7,023 nucleotides of DNA, taken from BRH-c25 sp964619815. Its GTDB lineage: Bacteria; Bacillota; Clostridia; Lutisporales; Lutisporaceae. The notes beneath the pieces were generated by a model that saw only the letters and a program-made list of their open reading frames with translations, searched no databases and was not told the DNA's origin. The DNA is taken from positions 1 through 7,023 of the forward strand of contig CAZUGK010000180.1 in the NCBI GenBank assembly GCA_964619815.1, given 5' to 3'. The position numbers and the translations under genes were made by a program. This document shows positions 6,326 through 7,023 of this stretch, in pieces. Every line of letters begins with the position of its first letter. The stretch's first letter is position 1.

Positions 6326-7023
6326 CGTAATCATCTCCTTTCTTTTCTATTCTTGTAATTTTTACTGCGACCTTATTTTTCTTTATTCCAGGTGTGCCGT
6401 TAAATTTCAGCAAACTGCCGATATAAATTTTTAAATCTTCACTTACATTGGTATTAAGTGGTATTACATCTCCAATATTAAGCCCTATAAAATCCCTTAC
6501 CATTATGTCGTTAGTTCCAAGCACAACCTTTACTGGAAGAACAGTGCTTTGTATCTTCTTTTCAATTATCTTCAGATCACTTCCGGTTATCTCCTTATTA
6601 ATCCCTGAGAACCAGAACTTTGTACTGAGCTTCGGTATTATCGGCTCTATTACCAGATGCGGTATACAAATATGTATCATACCCTCTATATTTCCAACCT
6701 TTGTATTCAAGGTTATAAGGGCAACTGTCTCATTAGGCGACATTATCTGTGCAAACTGAGGATTTGTTTCTATCTTCTTCAGCCTTGGTTTCAGCTCTAT
6801 CACATTCTTCCAGGGATCCCTGAAGAAACTTATAATCTGACCTATAATTTTTTCTATCAGAGTCAGTTCTATTTCAGTAAAACCCCTTGCTCTTTCAAAT
6901 GCATGCCCTGTACCTCCAAGAACCCTTTCAATCATAGCAAAGCATATAGATGGGGTCATTTCTACTATGATTGATCCACTAAGAGGAGCAAAATCTACAA
7001 TTCCAAGTACTGACGGATTAGGC
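6318..7023 (-). CDS. fliM: Flagellar motor switch protein FliM (3' part; 5' end outside window)
   Basis: FliM is the C-ring protein that links the stator-driven torque ring to the chemotaxis signal; it sits on the cytoplasmic face of the basal body. The frame is open from the window edge to a TGA stop, giving 234 visible residues. A family length of about 330 means roughly 95 N-terminal residues, including the CheY-P-binding peptide, are missing. What is visible is the middle CheC-like domain, beginning with PNPSVLGIVDF and carrying the GGTG turn of FliM at visible residues 36-39, then the C-terminal SpoA domain at about 160-227 (IGDVIPLN, IYIGSLLKF). An internal ATG at 6959 is not the start, because upstream codons continue FliM homology. 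The stop overlaps the fliY start by 8 nt. Family assignment rests on motif recognition, without an alignment, but is secure. Confidence 0.95.
   Translation of the reverse strand, partial: PNPSVLGIVDFAPLSGSIIVEMTPSICFAMIERVLGGTGHAFERARGFTEIELTLIEKIIGQIISFFRDPWKNVIELKPRLKKIETNPQFAQIMSPNETVALITLNTKVGNIEGMIHICIPHLVIEPIIPKLSTKFWFSGINKEITGSDLKIIEKKIQSTVLPVKVVLGTNDIMVRDFIGLNIGDVIPLNTNVSEDLKIYIGSLLKFNGTPGIKKNKVAVKITRIEKKGDDYDE
6335..6341 (-). promoter_or_regulatory. Ribosome binding site of fliY (decides the start)
   Basis: AAAGGAG on the minus strand lies inside the last codons of fliM. It is 9 nt from the ATG at 6325 but directly adjacent to the ATG at 6334, so it supports the shorter product. Confidence 0.8.

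Noticed and set aside
1..7023. Hidden novel system, mobile element or defence island
   Set aside because: Every gene is a recognised flagellar or chemotaxis family in the standard Firmicute order, packed with almost no spare sequence; no repeats, transposase or foreign gene were seen.

Overview
This window is one uninterrupted stretch of a flagellar/chemotaxis operon, with every gene on the minus strand (transcription runs from base 7023 towards base 1). In transcription order it holds the 3' part of fliM, then complete fliY, cheY, fliO, fliP, fliQ, fliR and flhB, and the 5' two thirds of flhA. From memory, this is the order of the fla/che operon of Bacillus and Clostridia. The moderate to low GC content, AGGAGG-type ribosome binding sites, use of FliY in place of a short FliN, and a cheY between the switch and export genes all point to a Gram-positive Firmicute. 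A motile member of the Clostridia is most likely; species is not assignable by eye.

Layout. Bases 7023 to 4748 encode the rotor switch and its signalling: FliM and FliY are C-ring proteins and CheY is the response regulator that acts on them. Bases 4748 to 1 encode the flagellar type III export gate: FliO (assembly factor), FliP/FliQ/FliR (export channel), FlhB (substrate-specificity switch) and FlhA (main export gate and proton-coupled motor component). Together they build the basal body and rod/hook/filament export apparatus and set the direction of rotation.

The genes are packed tightly. Junctions are: fliM/fliY 8-nt overlap, fliY-cheY 36-nt gap, cheY/fliO 1-nt overlap, fliO/fliP 8-nt overlap, fliP-fliQ 14-nt gap, fliQ-fliR 2-nt gap, fliR/flhB 4-nt overlap, flhB-flhA 14-nt gap. 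No non-coding stretch exceeds 36 nt. I see no promoter, terminator, RNA gene, mobile element, CRISPR array or riboswitch, so the promoter and terminator must lie outside the window. Several starts were moved from the longest possible frame to the start codon correctly placed behind a Shine-Dalgarno (SD) sequence.

The one defect is a 10-base run of N in the 5' end of flhB, flanked by A-rich coding sequence; it is a sequence gap, not biology. I found no undescribed system here. The findings are small points about start sites, translational coupling, the gap and domain content.
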